Source: Branchiostoma lanceolatum
Lineage: Eukaryota > Chordata > Leptocardii > Amphioxiformes > Branchiostomatidae
DNA: 64,000 bases
Direction: 5' to 3'
NCBI RefSeq assembly: GCF_035083965.1
Contig: NC_089733.1
Location: 6,183,574-6,247,573, forward strand
This document shows, in pieces, positions 35,001 through 45,797 of this stretch (position 1 is the first letter of the stretch; each line of letters begins with the position of its first letter). Both the position numbers and the translations under genes were made by a program. The notes beneath the pieces are model-generated. The model ran no database searches and was not told the origin of the DNA. It saw nothing but the letters and a program-made list of their open reading frames with translations.

Positions 35001-35555
35001 TCTACGGACGACATCCTTTTGCAGACTCCAAATTTAATGTGAGAGGACGAAAAAAAAATATTGGGGAACAAAGATTTCAAAAGGAATGGTAAAGGGACCG
35101 TACATTGCTGATGGGGAGTGGGCTGGGCCAGTGCACTGACAGAGTTTTAAATGGTGCCCTTACCGTGATGCTCTTCCCAGTCTCGTTCCCAGGGGCGTCA
35201 GGACCAGACAGTCTGTCGTCTGTTGCATAGAATGTGAAGGCCTGGAGCACGTCTGCGCCTGCGCGCAAGAACTCTCGGTGCAACTGTTTAACTGTAAACA
35301 TAAAATTAGCATATGAAAAAGACACATAAGAAGATGCAAAAATCACCACTGTTAAATGAAGAGATATAATGGTGTATATACGGAAAAAAAATCACTCAAG
35401 AAGAAGAACCCACCGGCCTCTGGGTGTTCGATGACGACTTCTGGGGTGTAAGGTCCAGCCATGACGTAACCCCGCTTCTCCAGGGTGATGACGTAACCCC
35501 CGTCACCTACAACAGGACCCTCCTGGAGGCGCTCAAGTAAACCCTTCTTCACCAT
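32060..35555 (-). CDS. BHMT: Betaine-homocysteine S-methyltransferase-like enzyme
   Basis: Exons in transcript order: 35555-35414, 35291-35164, 34727-34536, 34196-34049, 33352-33164, 32773-32643 and 32164-32060. They total 1035 bp (344 residues) and every junction phase agrees. BHMT transfers a methyl group from betaine to homocysteine in the cytosol, giving dimethylglycine and methionine. Visible features are the homocysteine-binding VGDGGYV (D18-G20), [27 protein letters not shown], and three zinc cysteines in VGLNC (C212) and GGCCGFEP (C296, C297). The C-terminus stops after QSERAYMK, so it lacks most of the ~60-residue arm that helps human BHMT (406 residues) assemble. The ATG follows an acceptor-like TTCTATCAG, so a 5' UTR exon, or a short upstream coding exon, is likely. 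The gene converges on the nucleotidase gene. Confidence 0.93.
33697..33868. mobile_element. MITE related to the element nested at 58838-58994
   Basis: It shares GAATCGTAGAATTCG near the left and GTAGTTAGTCTGGTAGAGAC at the right with 58838-58994. Its right end is partly re-duplicated to about 33960 as GTCTCTGGTAGAGACT repeats. It is in a BHMT intron. Confidence 0.5.
34465..34556 (-). repeat. BHMT: 69-bp tandem duplication of a BHMT exon end and its donor
   Basis: The 23-bp block covering VDFLLAE and the donor GAG|GT is identical at 34556-34534 (real exon end) and 34487-34465 (intronic). The spacing is 69 bp and the remaining positions are only partly similar. The intervening 69 bp are open in the coding frame. 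Confidence 0.8.
34982..35095. mobile_element. Fragment of the AGGCCACA...GGATGACATCC MITE family
   Basis: AGGCCACACCAAGTTAATTC, a GACGACATCC motif and GCAGACTCCAAATTTAATG parallel the left half of the MITE at 43946-44343. Confidence 0.5.
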
Positions 35556-35603
35556 CTGATAGAAATAACACAAGTTATGGAAAATTTCACTTTTTATCTC
35601 CAT

Positions 35604-35955
35604 GAAAAATGGAGATATAGTTTTGGGTGTGTCTGTCTGTCTGTTTGTTTGTCTGTTTGTCTGTTTGTCTGTCTATCTGTTTGTGTTTCCGAACTACTGT
35701 AGTCAGCATAACTCAAGAACCTCTTGATGGATTACGATATTTGATATGTGGGCAGGTGTTGTGAAGCCGAAGTTCAAGGTCGATTTTGGCCCCCTGGTAT
35801 GTGACCTTGGTACTGCAGCAGACCTTCCATTTTTTGTATCTCTTGACCTGGACGTGCTATGGTCTTGATTTTTGGGTGACAGATAGCTTGTGGTGTAATG
35901 AAGATGTGGTGTGGGTTTGGGCCCCCTAGCAGCTTGTTTTTAACAGAAGAGAATG
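35604..35955. repeat. (TGTC/TGTT)n tract and dispersed repeat upstream of BHMT
   Basis: GTCTGTCTGTTTGTTTGTCT repeats are followed by AACTCAAGAACCTCTTGATG and a moderately GC-rich body. Such TCTG-led segments are dispersed in several marine genomes. I cannot assign a family. Confidence 0.5.
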
Positions 35956-36775
35956 GACTGTTTAAGTCAACGCTTTCTCGGTCATTCTATTGTTGAGGTA
36001 AAGACGTTTGCGAAGGCACATCGAACGTCCTGTATGTGGTTTTACACGAAGTCCCAACAAAGACTAAGGATTTATTTATAGTTCGAGTACAGATTCGAAC
36101 CCGCGTCCTAGAACTAGTCGTAGGACGCGGGTTAGAATCAAGAGTAGGATGGTACATGTGGGAGCTTAAAGAATGATTTTGAAGCCATGAAATCCCAATG
36201 CTCAAGTATATATTCCACGCATATCCGCTATTGTTCGCCGTATTCAGGCGCCATCTTGTTTGCAAGTTGCAAACCCCTGCCGAAACGAACTGCTCAAAGT
36301 TGAAAAGTTCAACAGCCTAGAGGCCGAGCCCTTTCACGGTTACTCGGGAGACAATTCACAAACGTAACGTTGAATAGCGAACCACATGCAAGATACTCCC
36401 ATAGCAATCGTACTCTTGATTGTAATTGGTCAGTTCAGTTAACCTGGCTTCAGTACCTATTAGTATTAAATGTATTCACCCTGTCCTTGTTGGTCAAAAG
36501 GTTGATACGTAAAAAACACTCCCCAGCGAACCGATCGGTGGAACCGTTGTTAAAGTTCAAAGTGCAAGGTTATGCTAAGGGTCTCGTATCAGTGTTCATA
36601 GTACTGTACACTGTTGGAAGATTCAAAATGAATTTTTCTGTCATGTAAATTGGCATTCTTGACCATCTCTATGTATTTTATATGAGAAGTATATATTTAT
36701 CATATATTTGTTTATATATACATCTTTCTGTATACAGTCAACATTGTCAACAAATTTATTCATACCCTTGCTACA

Positions 36776-37165
36776 GTGGCGTCGCGGTGGCGTAGTGGCA
36801 GGGTGTTTGGTCCCAGACCCCAGAGATACCGGGTTCGAATCCGGCCGGGGTTCCCTGATTTGTCCCGTTGACGTTGTGCCCTTGGGAAAGGCACTTAACA
36901 TGACTCTCCCCACTTAACCCAGGTGAAAATGAGTTCTTAGCCTAGGGACGTCCCTCGGATAGGACGCTAAATGGAGGTCCCGTGTTTGAGAAGAGCCACA
37001 CCTCAAGCACTTTAAAGAACCCAAAACACGTATTGAAAATAGTTGGGGTGTGTGGATCATATAAATCTGTCCGGATATGCAGCTTGCACTCTTCAGTACA
37101 ACCTGGTGTGTTACGCCTTGATGCGGTTTACCGGGTATGCAATACAAACAACAACAAAAACAAGC
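36776..37165 (+). mobile_element. tRNA-derived SINE, family A, nearly complete
   Basis: The tRNA-like head has GGTGGCGTAGTGGCAGGG (A box) and GGGTTCGAATCC (B box). The body follows: TTGTGCCCTTGGGAAAGGCA, GTGAAAATGAGTTC, GGACGTCCCTCGGATAGGAC, GAGCCACACC and AAAGAACCC. An AACAACAACAAAAAC tail ends it. Confidence 0.8.
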
Positions 37166-37376
37166 CAATTGTAATGCAGAGGGTTGTGGCATAAATGCTT
37201 TTCTTAGTGTATGTGCAGACATGCGTGTGGTGCATGCGTGCGTGTGCATGTGTCACGGTGTGTGCGTGTGTTTTCTGTTACGGTGTACATGTGTGTGTCC
37301 ATGGTAAATGGACGGAAGATGCAGAGTAATCAAATACGGTGTTGCTGAATTTAGACCATCTCAATGACAAGTTTTA

Positions 37377-37625
37377 GCCTCCTTCGCAGACTTCCTATGA
37401 CGGCAGCGTATATTTTGGGGGGGGGGAGGTTCTCTAAAGGGAGTTGTGTAGCCAAGGGAGTCGGCTTTAGGTTCTCTAAAGGGAGTTGTGTAGCCAAGGT
37501 CCCTTTAGGTTCTCTAAAGGGAGTTGTGTAGCCAAGGGAGTCGGCTACACAACTCCCTTTAGAGAACCTCCCCCCTCTCCCAATATATACGCCGCTGTCA
37601 TAGGAAGTCTGCGAAGGAGGTTAGA
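37377..37625. mobile_element. MITE with AGCCTCCTTCGCAGAC ends and internal triplication
   Basis: The terminal inverted repeats are about 40 bp (AGCCTCCTTCGCAGACTTCC at the left, its complement at the right). Inside, AGGTTCTCTAAAGGGAGTTG occurs three times directly and once inverted. Confidence 0.8.
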
Positions 37626-37817
37626 CAAGTTTTTGGTAAGGAGTGATAAAAATTATCAGTGCGAAACGTTCAGATATCACTGGAAATTTTGTCATTTTTG
37701 AGTGAATGAAATGTTTCCGACCACCCCTTCTCTGAATGTTTGGAATGGAATAGTCATTATAGTACACTAAAGCTACCTTTTAGTGTTAATTTATGTTATT
37801 TATCGGGTATCTATTAA

Positions 37818-39169
37818 CCCTCAAACCACCGTATGGGGTCAAAACTGACCCCAGGCGTATATCAACATGTGCCATTTTGACATTTCGAGTCGAAATCAAA
37901 ATTCCTTCCATGAGTTTGTTTCTATATATGTCTTATAGCTTCTCACAAGTTTTTACCGAGATTGGCTCATTGTTGATTAAGTTATCCTAGAAAGTTTACG
38001 CATGGTCCAGTGGGGTCAAAACTGACCCCAGCAAAATCTGCACTCATATTCCCTATTGTTTGATACTTGTCATCTAGTAACATGTATAATAAGGGTTATC
38101 ATGATCATAGTTACAAAATATAATTTTGTAGAAACGTGAAAAAAACAATTTTTTTAAATGAACGTAAAGATTAATGAAATTGCGACGTATTATGACGTCA
38201 TTTATGTGATTTTATTGACGAAAACCAACAAATTGGGTATTTTCATATAATTTAAAGGTACACGATAAAACTTAAATAGAAATTATGTACGATAAATCAT
38301 AATATATCCAAAGACGTTATGTGTTGATGGCAACAGGTACGACGTCAAAATGACGTCATAAAAATTACATTCATATCAAGTTACACTAGCGAAATCCGCC
38401 ATCTTGGTTCCGCCATCTTGAATTACTTTAAATGCATTTTTTCATCATATAACCTAATAATACAATAAAGATGGACCAAAAAGTTTATATTAAGATTGTT
38501 TCTGTTTGAATAAACATGGTGATGATGAAATTTGAGGTTGAAATAGCCGGTTATAGCTAATCTAATCATATCGTCCACCATCTTAGATTTTGACTGATGA
38601 CGTAATCAAATATGCATAGATTATGAATAATAAATCATAAAAGTGATAGTGAAGTAAATTGGTTGGTATTGATGTAAGAAAATTAGTGCAGTTTGAAAAG
38701 ACAGCCCTAGAATTACATTGTAAAATCCAAAATTAGCGACTTTTTCCAAATATGGCTCTAAGAAACCGGTTGCCATAGCAACATGAAAATATTGATTATA
38801 TATTTCATTAAATTACACTTGTTGCCAACGAAATTTTAGCAAAGGTGACCAAGTTTGGTTGTTCTAGCGTAAGCCATTCAGATGCTATATGACATCAAGT
38901 GTTTGCGCAGGCCTGAAAAGAGCCCTCTTGTCTGAATAGCTTTAGTTGCAAAAGACGATGTTCCCTATTCTTGCATAAATTATGATAATGAGCAGAAATT
39001 TTTCACACCTAATCATGTCAAACTGTCCCTTATAGATTACTTAAACCATACATATATACAAACCACAATAATAGTCACCAATAAAGCTATATTTGTAGAA
39101 AACATTGTGGGGTCAGTTTTGACCCCATACGGTAAGATTAGTCGTAAAAAAGCTACGGTGGTTTGAGGG
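37818..39169. mobile_element. piggyBac-like non-autonomous element, copy 2
   Basis: TTAA flanks it at 37814-37817 and 39170-39173. The ends are CCCTCAAACCACCGTA and its complement, with subterminal GGGGTCAAAACTGACCCC palindromes at both ends and internally. It has no transposase. Interior segments (CGCCATCTTG, GTTGCCATAGCAAC, CCAAGTTTGGTTGT) are homologous to 17421-18340. Confidence 0.8.
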
Positions 39170-39530
39170 TTAAAAGAGATTGTTCATCACAGGAAAGTCC
39201 ATGTCAGCCATTTTTACAGCCCTTCGACAACTAAAAAGCGCCACTATGCGAGTTTGAATGAAATAACAACCAGGTCGCTATCTACGTCATCTACACTTCA
39301 TATTTAACAAAGGTGTATCGTATTGAGAAAAACAATACCAATCATAGTTACCTGCATACATTATTGCGACGTAGAAAACATAATGTTACAAGACTGAACA
39401 CAAAAAACTTCATTGCACACACACACCATAGTTTTTTCGTCCTTTACCAGTGGTGAGCTCCCACCAACCCTGTCTGATAAAAACTCATCAAGAGACTCCT
39501 GTAGTATAAAGAGGTTATGTTATGTTATTG

Positions 39531-39992
39531 GGTAGGACGAATACTCTCTCTTCGCAGCCAGGGCTGAATTGTGAGGAGCGCACATTTGGCGGGGACTAGA
39601 TCGCAAGGGTCTGTAGCGACTGCCATTCGGCGCGCAGGTGGCCTCAATACGACAATTGTCCCATGTGTGGCCATAGGACTGTCGGTTTTGAACCACTCAC
39701 ATCGGGAATAAGGACCCCTACTCTCTCTTTTCGATAAGTGCGGTGGGATCTTTAACGTGTCCAAGGTGTGGCTCTCGTCAAACAAGGGACACCATTTAAC
39801 GTCCTATCCGAGGGACGTCCCTAACCGAAGGTAGGTACTCATTTATACCTTAAGTGAGGAAAGTCGTGTAAAGTGCCTTTCCTAAGGGCACAACGTCAAC
39901 GGGACAAATCAGGGAACCCCGGATTCGAACGCAATATCTCGGGGTTCTGGGGCCAAACACCCTGGCCTGCCACTGCGCCACCGCGACGCCAC
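39531..39992 (-). mobile_element. tRNA-derived SINE, family A, full length
   Basis: The minus-strand head starts GTGGCGTCGCGGTGGCGCAG and has a B-box-like region near 39926. The body and the long 3' part are present (CCTATGGCCACACATGG, TGCGCTCCTCACAATTCAGC, GCGAAGAGAGAGT). Confidence 0.8.
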
Positions 39993-39994
39993 TC

Positions 39995-41660
39995 CCCATA
40001 ACCCCCTTGTGTGGTCCATAGAGGTCATGTACACTCTTTCCATGTGGAGAAGATAACGTGTCTCATCTGAATTTTTGATATTTGAATCATTTTACAGACT
40101 TCAATTGTAATTCTGAACAGGAAGCTGATTGTATACTAGTAATATTATCTTTTCTGATTATATCACTTGGTGAACGAATTAACGAGGTATTGATACCTTT
40201 ATAAATAACTCTGCTCGTGCTTTTGCACAATAAGGCCATTAGTTTAACATTCACCGAGAAATTTAAGATGACAAGTTGAACCAGTATAGTTCTGCTAACA
40301 GAAAAACATTGTCTCCGCTTTTATGACTTTAATGTATTTTTCAACGACTTAGATTGGCAGTATTGTATTTGATGTTATAGCATCGTTTATAGGCGTTCTT
40401 GATCTGTTGTAAGGAATACATATTTTTAGACATATATACATATATGAATAATCTTTTTCTAACGTAACATGACCTATTTACGTGCAGAACCTATTTACGT
40501 CCGGTTTGGCTCATGTCCACTTGTCGCGGTGTATTATGCCAAAGCCTGTTCTCATTAGCAATAAAGAACATCATAAGTATTATCCTTAGCCATCTCTTTG
40601 ATTTTTGCACAGCAAAACATAATGGCTATGCGTTTACCACTTGAACGCCACGTGCCGCGCATGTGGGGGAAATTTACAGATAAACATTGTTTTTTTTCCA
40701 TCGCGTGAAGCAAGTGGCCGGACAGACATAGTGATTTTACTATCATTTGTCTGCAGACTACTTTGGACATTTACTGTGCATTTTTTTTTCTGGTCTATGT
40801 TCTTCAAGCATAGCGCTAGAAGGGAAAAGATTCAGAAGTGGACGATAATGGGTTACCCTAGCACAATTCTTCATCATATACCTCAGTATGAATACATGCT
40901 CGCACGGCGTTAAACAGGCGGAGAAAAACTTACAGACCATGCATTTTCTTTTTAGAAGAGCTGATATTTCTGCCCATAGGTTTGAAATTTGGCTCTGTCC
41001 GCGCGGTTTTAAGATAAATACGTTTTGAATAAATCGGACGTTAACTGGTCATCTTACGTTAAATGTTTCAGACATTTTTTGTGATCTTGTCTCCCGTTTG
41101 CCTTGCGTATCACTAATGCACTTTTTATACACGTATCAACATACGTTCTTATGGGCCCTCAATTCGAAGAGGACGGCAGTATTGTTTGCATATTGATAAC
41201 ATTCCTTCTCAGATCCGTTGCTAAGAACTCAGCATACAACTGACTCATTAATCATGTGTCTACCATAAGATAACAGCACAACGAAAATGTCATTCACTGC
41301 GAAGTCGGTGCAGATCCAGTCAAACCAGCAACGGTTACATCATTCAGGATAAAAATAGTATACACGAATGAGATTTACAGAACAAGGGTCTTAAAATAGA
41401 CGTTTATTTTCATACGTCTTGATGTATTTCTAAATTTAGTTGGCGATAACCATTCTGGCTGGAAAGCCAAAGTAAACAATTGACCGCAGTAATGAGTATG
41501 GCAGGAAGGAACGTGCTTTGAGTCTTGACGTTGAGGGAAGCTCAATCTCAAGGTGATGACAAGAAGACGACAGACTTTGCTACACAAGTTGTGCGTTTGT
41601 GTCCAGAAATAGACTTACAGCTTGGCAGTGGAAAGTAATGAGTTCACCAGAATTCATGTC
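39995..41660. other. Gene-free stretch
   Basis: I see no recognisable gene, repeat array or RNA gene. Confidence 0.5.
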
Positions 41661-41671
41661 ATTTTCCTATT

Positions 41672-41940
41672 GTAGAGTGGCCTAGTTGAGGGCTGACGCC
41701 TCGCACACGGTAGGTCGTGAGTTCGAACCCAGGCTGGGTCATACCAAAGACTTTATAAATGGTACATACTGCTTTCTCTGCTTAGCACTCAGCATTTGGG
41801 AAATAGTATGGAAGTTAAACACACATCACTACCAGCGGACCAGCCCCTTGTTGTAGAGAACTTGCACAAATGTGGGTGTCCCAAGGGCTATAGAAATGGA
41901 GATGGGCGCCACCCCTATGCGTCTTTTAAAGACACCCGGG
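41672..41940 (+). mobile_element. tRNA-derived SINE, family B, copy 1
   Basis: The tRNA-like head has GTGGCCTAGTTGAGGGCTG and GTGAGTTCGAACCC. The body shared with 51728-52000 is GGTCATACCAAAGACTTTA, CTTTCTCTGCTTAGCACTCA and AACACACATCACTACCAGCG. Confidence 0.75.
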
Positions 41941-42132
41941 TCACTTTAACTTTTAACCTAGCCACGTGAGAAGAACGTGGCAGCCCGTAGGGTACTTTTC
42001 CTGAATCGGACAGGAATCCTTTTCATAATACAAGGCCTTTCAGAAATCATCAAATAAGGCAAGGGAAGTGTAAATGCAGTCTGACGTTTTCTTCCTACTG
42101 CCGTGATGGAACTGAGGAAGATTATGCACTCA

Positions 42133-42540
42133 AACGTGGCGTTTTGTGGCGTAACGGCTAGAATATTCGGCCGTCAAACAAGGGAACCCGAGTTCGAGCC
42201 CGGCTTACCCCCAGACATGTCTGGACATGCACCCGGACGTTTTGCCCTTGGGACAGGCACACAAAATGTCCTCACTTCACTCAGGTGTAAATGAGTACCT
42301 AGCTTCGGTTAGGGACGTCCCTCGGATAGGACGTTAAATTGAGGTCCCGTGTTTGGGGGAGAGCCACACCCCGCGCACGTTAAAGAACCCACCACACCTT
42401 TCGAAAAAGAGTAGGGGCATGCCCCGGTGTGCGATGGTCCAAACCTTACAGTATGGTCTGGGTTGACATCTTGAAAAGGGATAGTCACCTGTTATGTCAA
42501 ACCTTCCACAAATGTGGTAAATCTAAATAAAAAAGCACAA
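42133..42540 (+). mobile_element. tRNA-derived SINE, family A body with a different tRNA-like head
   Basis: The head reads GTGGCGTAACGGCTAGAATA with GAGTTCGAGCCCGG. The body is family A. The 3' part (GTAGGGGCATGCCCCGGTG, GCGATGGTCC) differs from the 36776 type and matches 49012 and 55120. Confidence 0.7.
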
Positions 42541-42544
42541 AAAA

Positions 42545-43945
42545 ACTTTGTGGGTTTTTGCAAGAGATATTACAGGGGTGCACTAACTAGGGCTGAAAAA
42601 CGGACCTCTCTGTCATATAATGGGCAAAACATAACACACGACAATTTTGGCATTAGGAAAACATTCTAGAAGTTTATTTCATAAAGAATACTTCCATGGA
42701 AATGGATGTAAAATAATTAGGTAGGAGAGTAGACAAAATTCATCATAGAAAATTGACTAGGGTATGGCAAAGTCTTGCTGATTTTCTATAAGACAATTGT
42801 TTTATATAATCTATTGTTAGCTACGACGATATGTGATCGAAATATGTTATTTAATGTGGCAGTAGTTGTCTTGTTATGATTAATACCAATCTCAGAGAAT
42901 TGATTTACCAACTACAACATTGTCAAACCATTTTGTAACTATCGAGCTACATACTGCAATAACCAACCCTGGATACTGATAAGTTACATGTCTGTACTTC
43001 AACACTTTAAACAGTCAACCTATTGTGATTCAAATGATGACAACACAGTAACAAAGACAGAAATTTACAGGTAAAGTCCATAATGAATTTGATCACGGGG
43101 CGAGGGGTGTTTTTAAAATTAGCGTCTTTATAATACCTTGACATTATATTTCATAATCAAGCTACTGTTGATATGGTATATCATTCATAAGTAGTTTGAA
43201 CACGGCAATTCACGAAATGGTTAACAATTCACACAACCAATGAACGCATATGTTCACAATTAAACGCACTCTGTGTACATTTCTTCAAATGGCTGCAATA
43301 TCATTTAACACATGTACACAAGTGCAGTTCCAACGACATGTCAAGTACATAGAGACTAATAGCAAATTCCATAAATCGCTACATTTAATCAGCTACTGAC
43401 CGACAGTTTCCAATACTTATGACACAGTGAGCTTCCTCCGCTACTGAAATGCCAGTGTTAAAGTTTTTGCATCGAATACATCGTTTGATTTAATATATAA
43501 ACTGTAATAGAGACCTCACAGTATTCACTAAAGAAGCGGTCGTCTAAAACTTAAAAACACCTTAGTGAATATCTGTTTCTAAACATGATTAGTTGAATAG
43601 TCGTTCGGACGTTTTGGAGGCATACTTAACCCAACAATTCTAGGTGTACAGTAAAACGTCTTATATTGGTAGTAAAGAAAGTGATAATTTCTGAGCAAAG
43701 TTTGCTTAGTCGTGTACAGAAATCATTTGTACTGCAGTTAAAATATAATCTTTATATCAGATCATAAGTCGAGCAGTTGGCACAGTGTACGCTTTGTCAT
43801 TATGTGCATATACATTCAACCGGACACAATGAGTTAAAAATACAACACTGACAATGGCCGCGTTGGAAATGATGTAATTCTACCGTAGGCCAGAAAATAC
43901 CATTAACAACGTGCATGGTGGCATTGAACCGTACCGGACGTAGTA
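42545..43945. other. Gene-free stretch
   Basis: AT-rich sequence in which I recognise nothing. Confidence 0.5.
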
Positions 43946-44343
43946 AGGCCACAGCAAGTAAATTTTATGGATGACATCCTCCGCAGACTCCAAAATTAAT
44001 GAGATAGGGCGAAAAAAACAAGCCGTGCCAAAAAAAAACAAGATTCGTATATTTTCAAGTTTTGAGATCATAATTCTTGTTAAATTTACTAGACCCCCCC
44101 CCCCCATTATCTATATAATGTCCTTGCTAGGACAAATGCAGAAAACAGCTTGTTATTATACCATCATGGGCAGGAACTACACTGGGTATTCATATGCAAG
44201 GAATAGACTGTCAATGTCTGCGACATATTTGCCCATTTTTGGCTCGTTGACCACCGTCGGAGTACAATGAAATTTCTTGTTTTTTATTTCGAAATCAGGC
44301 GAAAATTAATGAGCGCGCTGATGTCATTACTTGCTGTGGCCTA
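43946..44343. mobile_element. MITE with AGGCCACAGCAAGTAA ends
   Basis: The termini are AGGCCACAGCAAGTAA and TTACTTGCTGTGGCCT. It contains GGATGACATCC and a C-run. It lies 169 bp beyond the methyltransferase stop codon and holds TTTATT at 44284-44289, which is AATAAA on the gene strand. Confidence 0.75.
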
Positions 44344-44511
44344 AGTTGAAAACACAACACAGAAATATAGGCCACATCGGCAATGTTATCGTTTCTTCTT
44401 CAGCTTATTTTCTGAAATTTTCAGAGACCACTGTGAAGATGACAAACACCTGACGGGGTCTTTTGTTTTTTCAACGGACCCTCGACTCATCAACCAAATG
44501 TTGACAGACAT

Positions 44512-45719
44512 TCATTTTTGGCAAAGGTAATGGCACTCTTCCGGAACCTCAGGGACGTCCATGACCCCCAGGATTCTCAACCCAGCCTCCTGGAGCATGG
44601 TACAGACCGACTGCTTCCCCCATATGGTCCCCAACCCCCTCCCCTTAAAGTGCATAGACACCGGGACACAGTGAAGAAGGCTAGTAGAATACATTACGGG
44701 GCCAAAGGGGTTACCAATGTTATCTGATATCTTGGAATTCCCCTTGATTTCAACCAATGAGAAGAGCCCGCCGGGCTTGAGAATCCGGCGGACCTCTTTG
44801 AGAGCATCTTCCGGGAATGCCACGTCATGGATGGCGTCGAAGGCGGTGACGTAGTCGAACTTGCTGGACCAATCAGCGGGGAGCTTAGCTGCGTCGTGGG
44901 CCTCGAAGTAGGTGTTGGTGAGGTCCTCGGCCGCTGCTTCCTTGGTGGCGGCGGCCATGGCCTTGGCGTCGAGGTCGATGCCGTAAAACGCGCTGTTGGG
45001 GAACCTCGAAGCCAGGATCAGGGAAGGCGCCGCCCTCCCACATCCAAGGTCAATGACGTGGATGCCGGATTCTGTTTAAACAATAACAAACAATGTCTGA
45101 GTATTGATTGCAATTTGTATACTAAACATAGCAACAACGCAAATTCTCATTTACCCTTACTATCAAAGCAATGATAGAATGGAAACAGGGTAGATGCATG
45201 GTTTCTACCATTTTAGTTAGTTGAAGATCAATATCATTCATCCTCTTTAATCAAAATTAGGCCATCGAATTGTTCTCACTTTGTAGCTATCATGAAATAC
45301 TGATACATGGCGGCATTTTGAACCACTGAATTGAAATCATCAGTACAAGACCCTGCTTAAAATTAACACTTGGTATTTCATAATTATGATTAATCATAGA
45401 AATGTTATATATGTATTAATCAACTGATAAATTATCATAACTGTAAGACTTACCCAGCTTTTCCTTGAGCCCTGTGATGGTGGGGATGAAGTGGTCCACT
45501 AGGGTGTCCTCGTGGTGTGACCTGCGCACTAGGTACATCACGTCCTGCAGCGTGGAGTAGGCAGAGTACGGAACTCCTGCAATATTCGAAAGGGATTATG
45601 ATGTGTCAATCATCATCATCATCATCATAGTCATTATGCTCGTACCGTTATCTTCATGATTATCATCATTATCACCACCACCACCATCATCATCGTCATT
45701 ATCACTATCATCGTCATCG

Positions 45720-45797
<78 letters not shown>

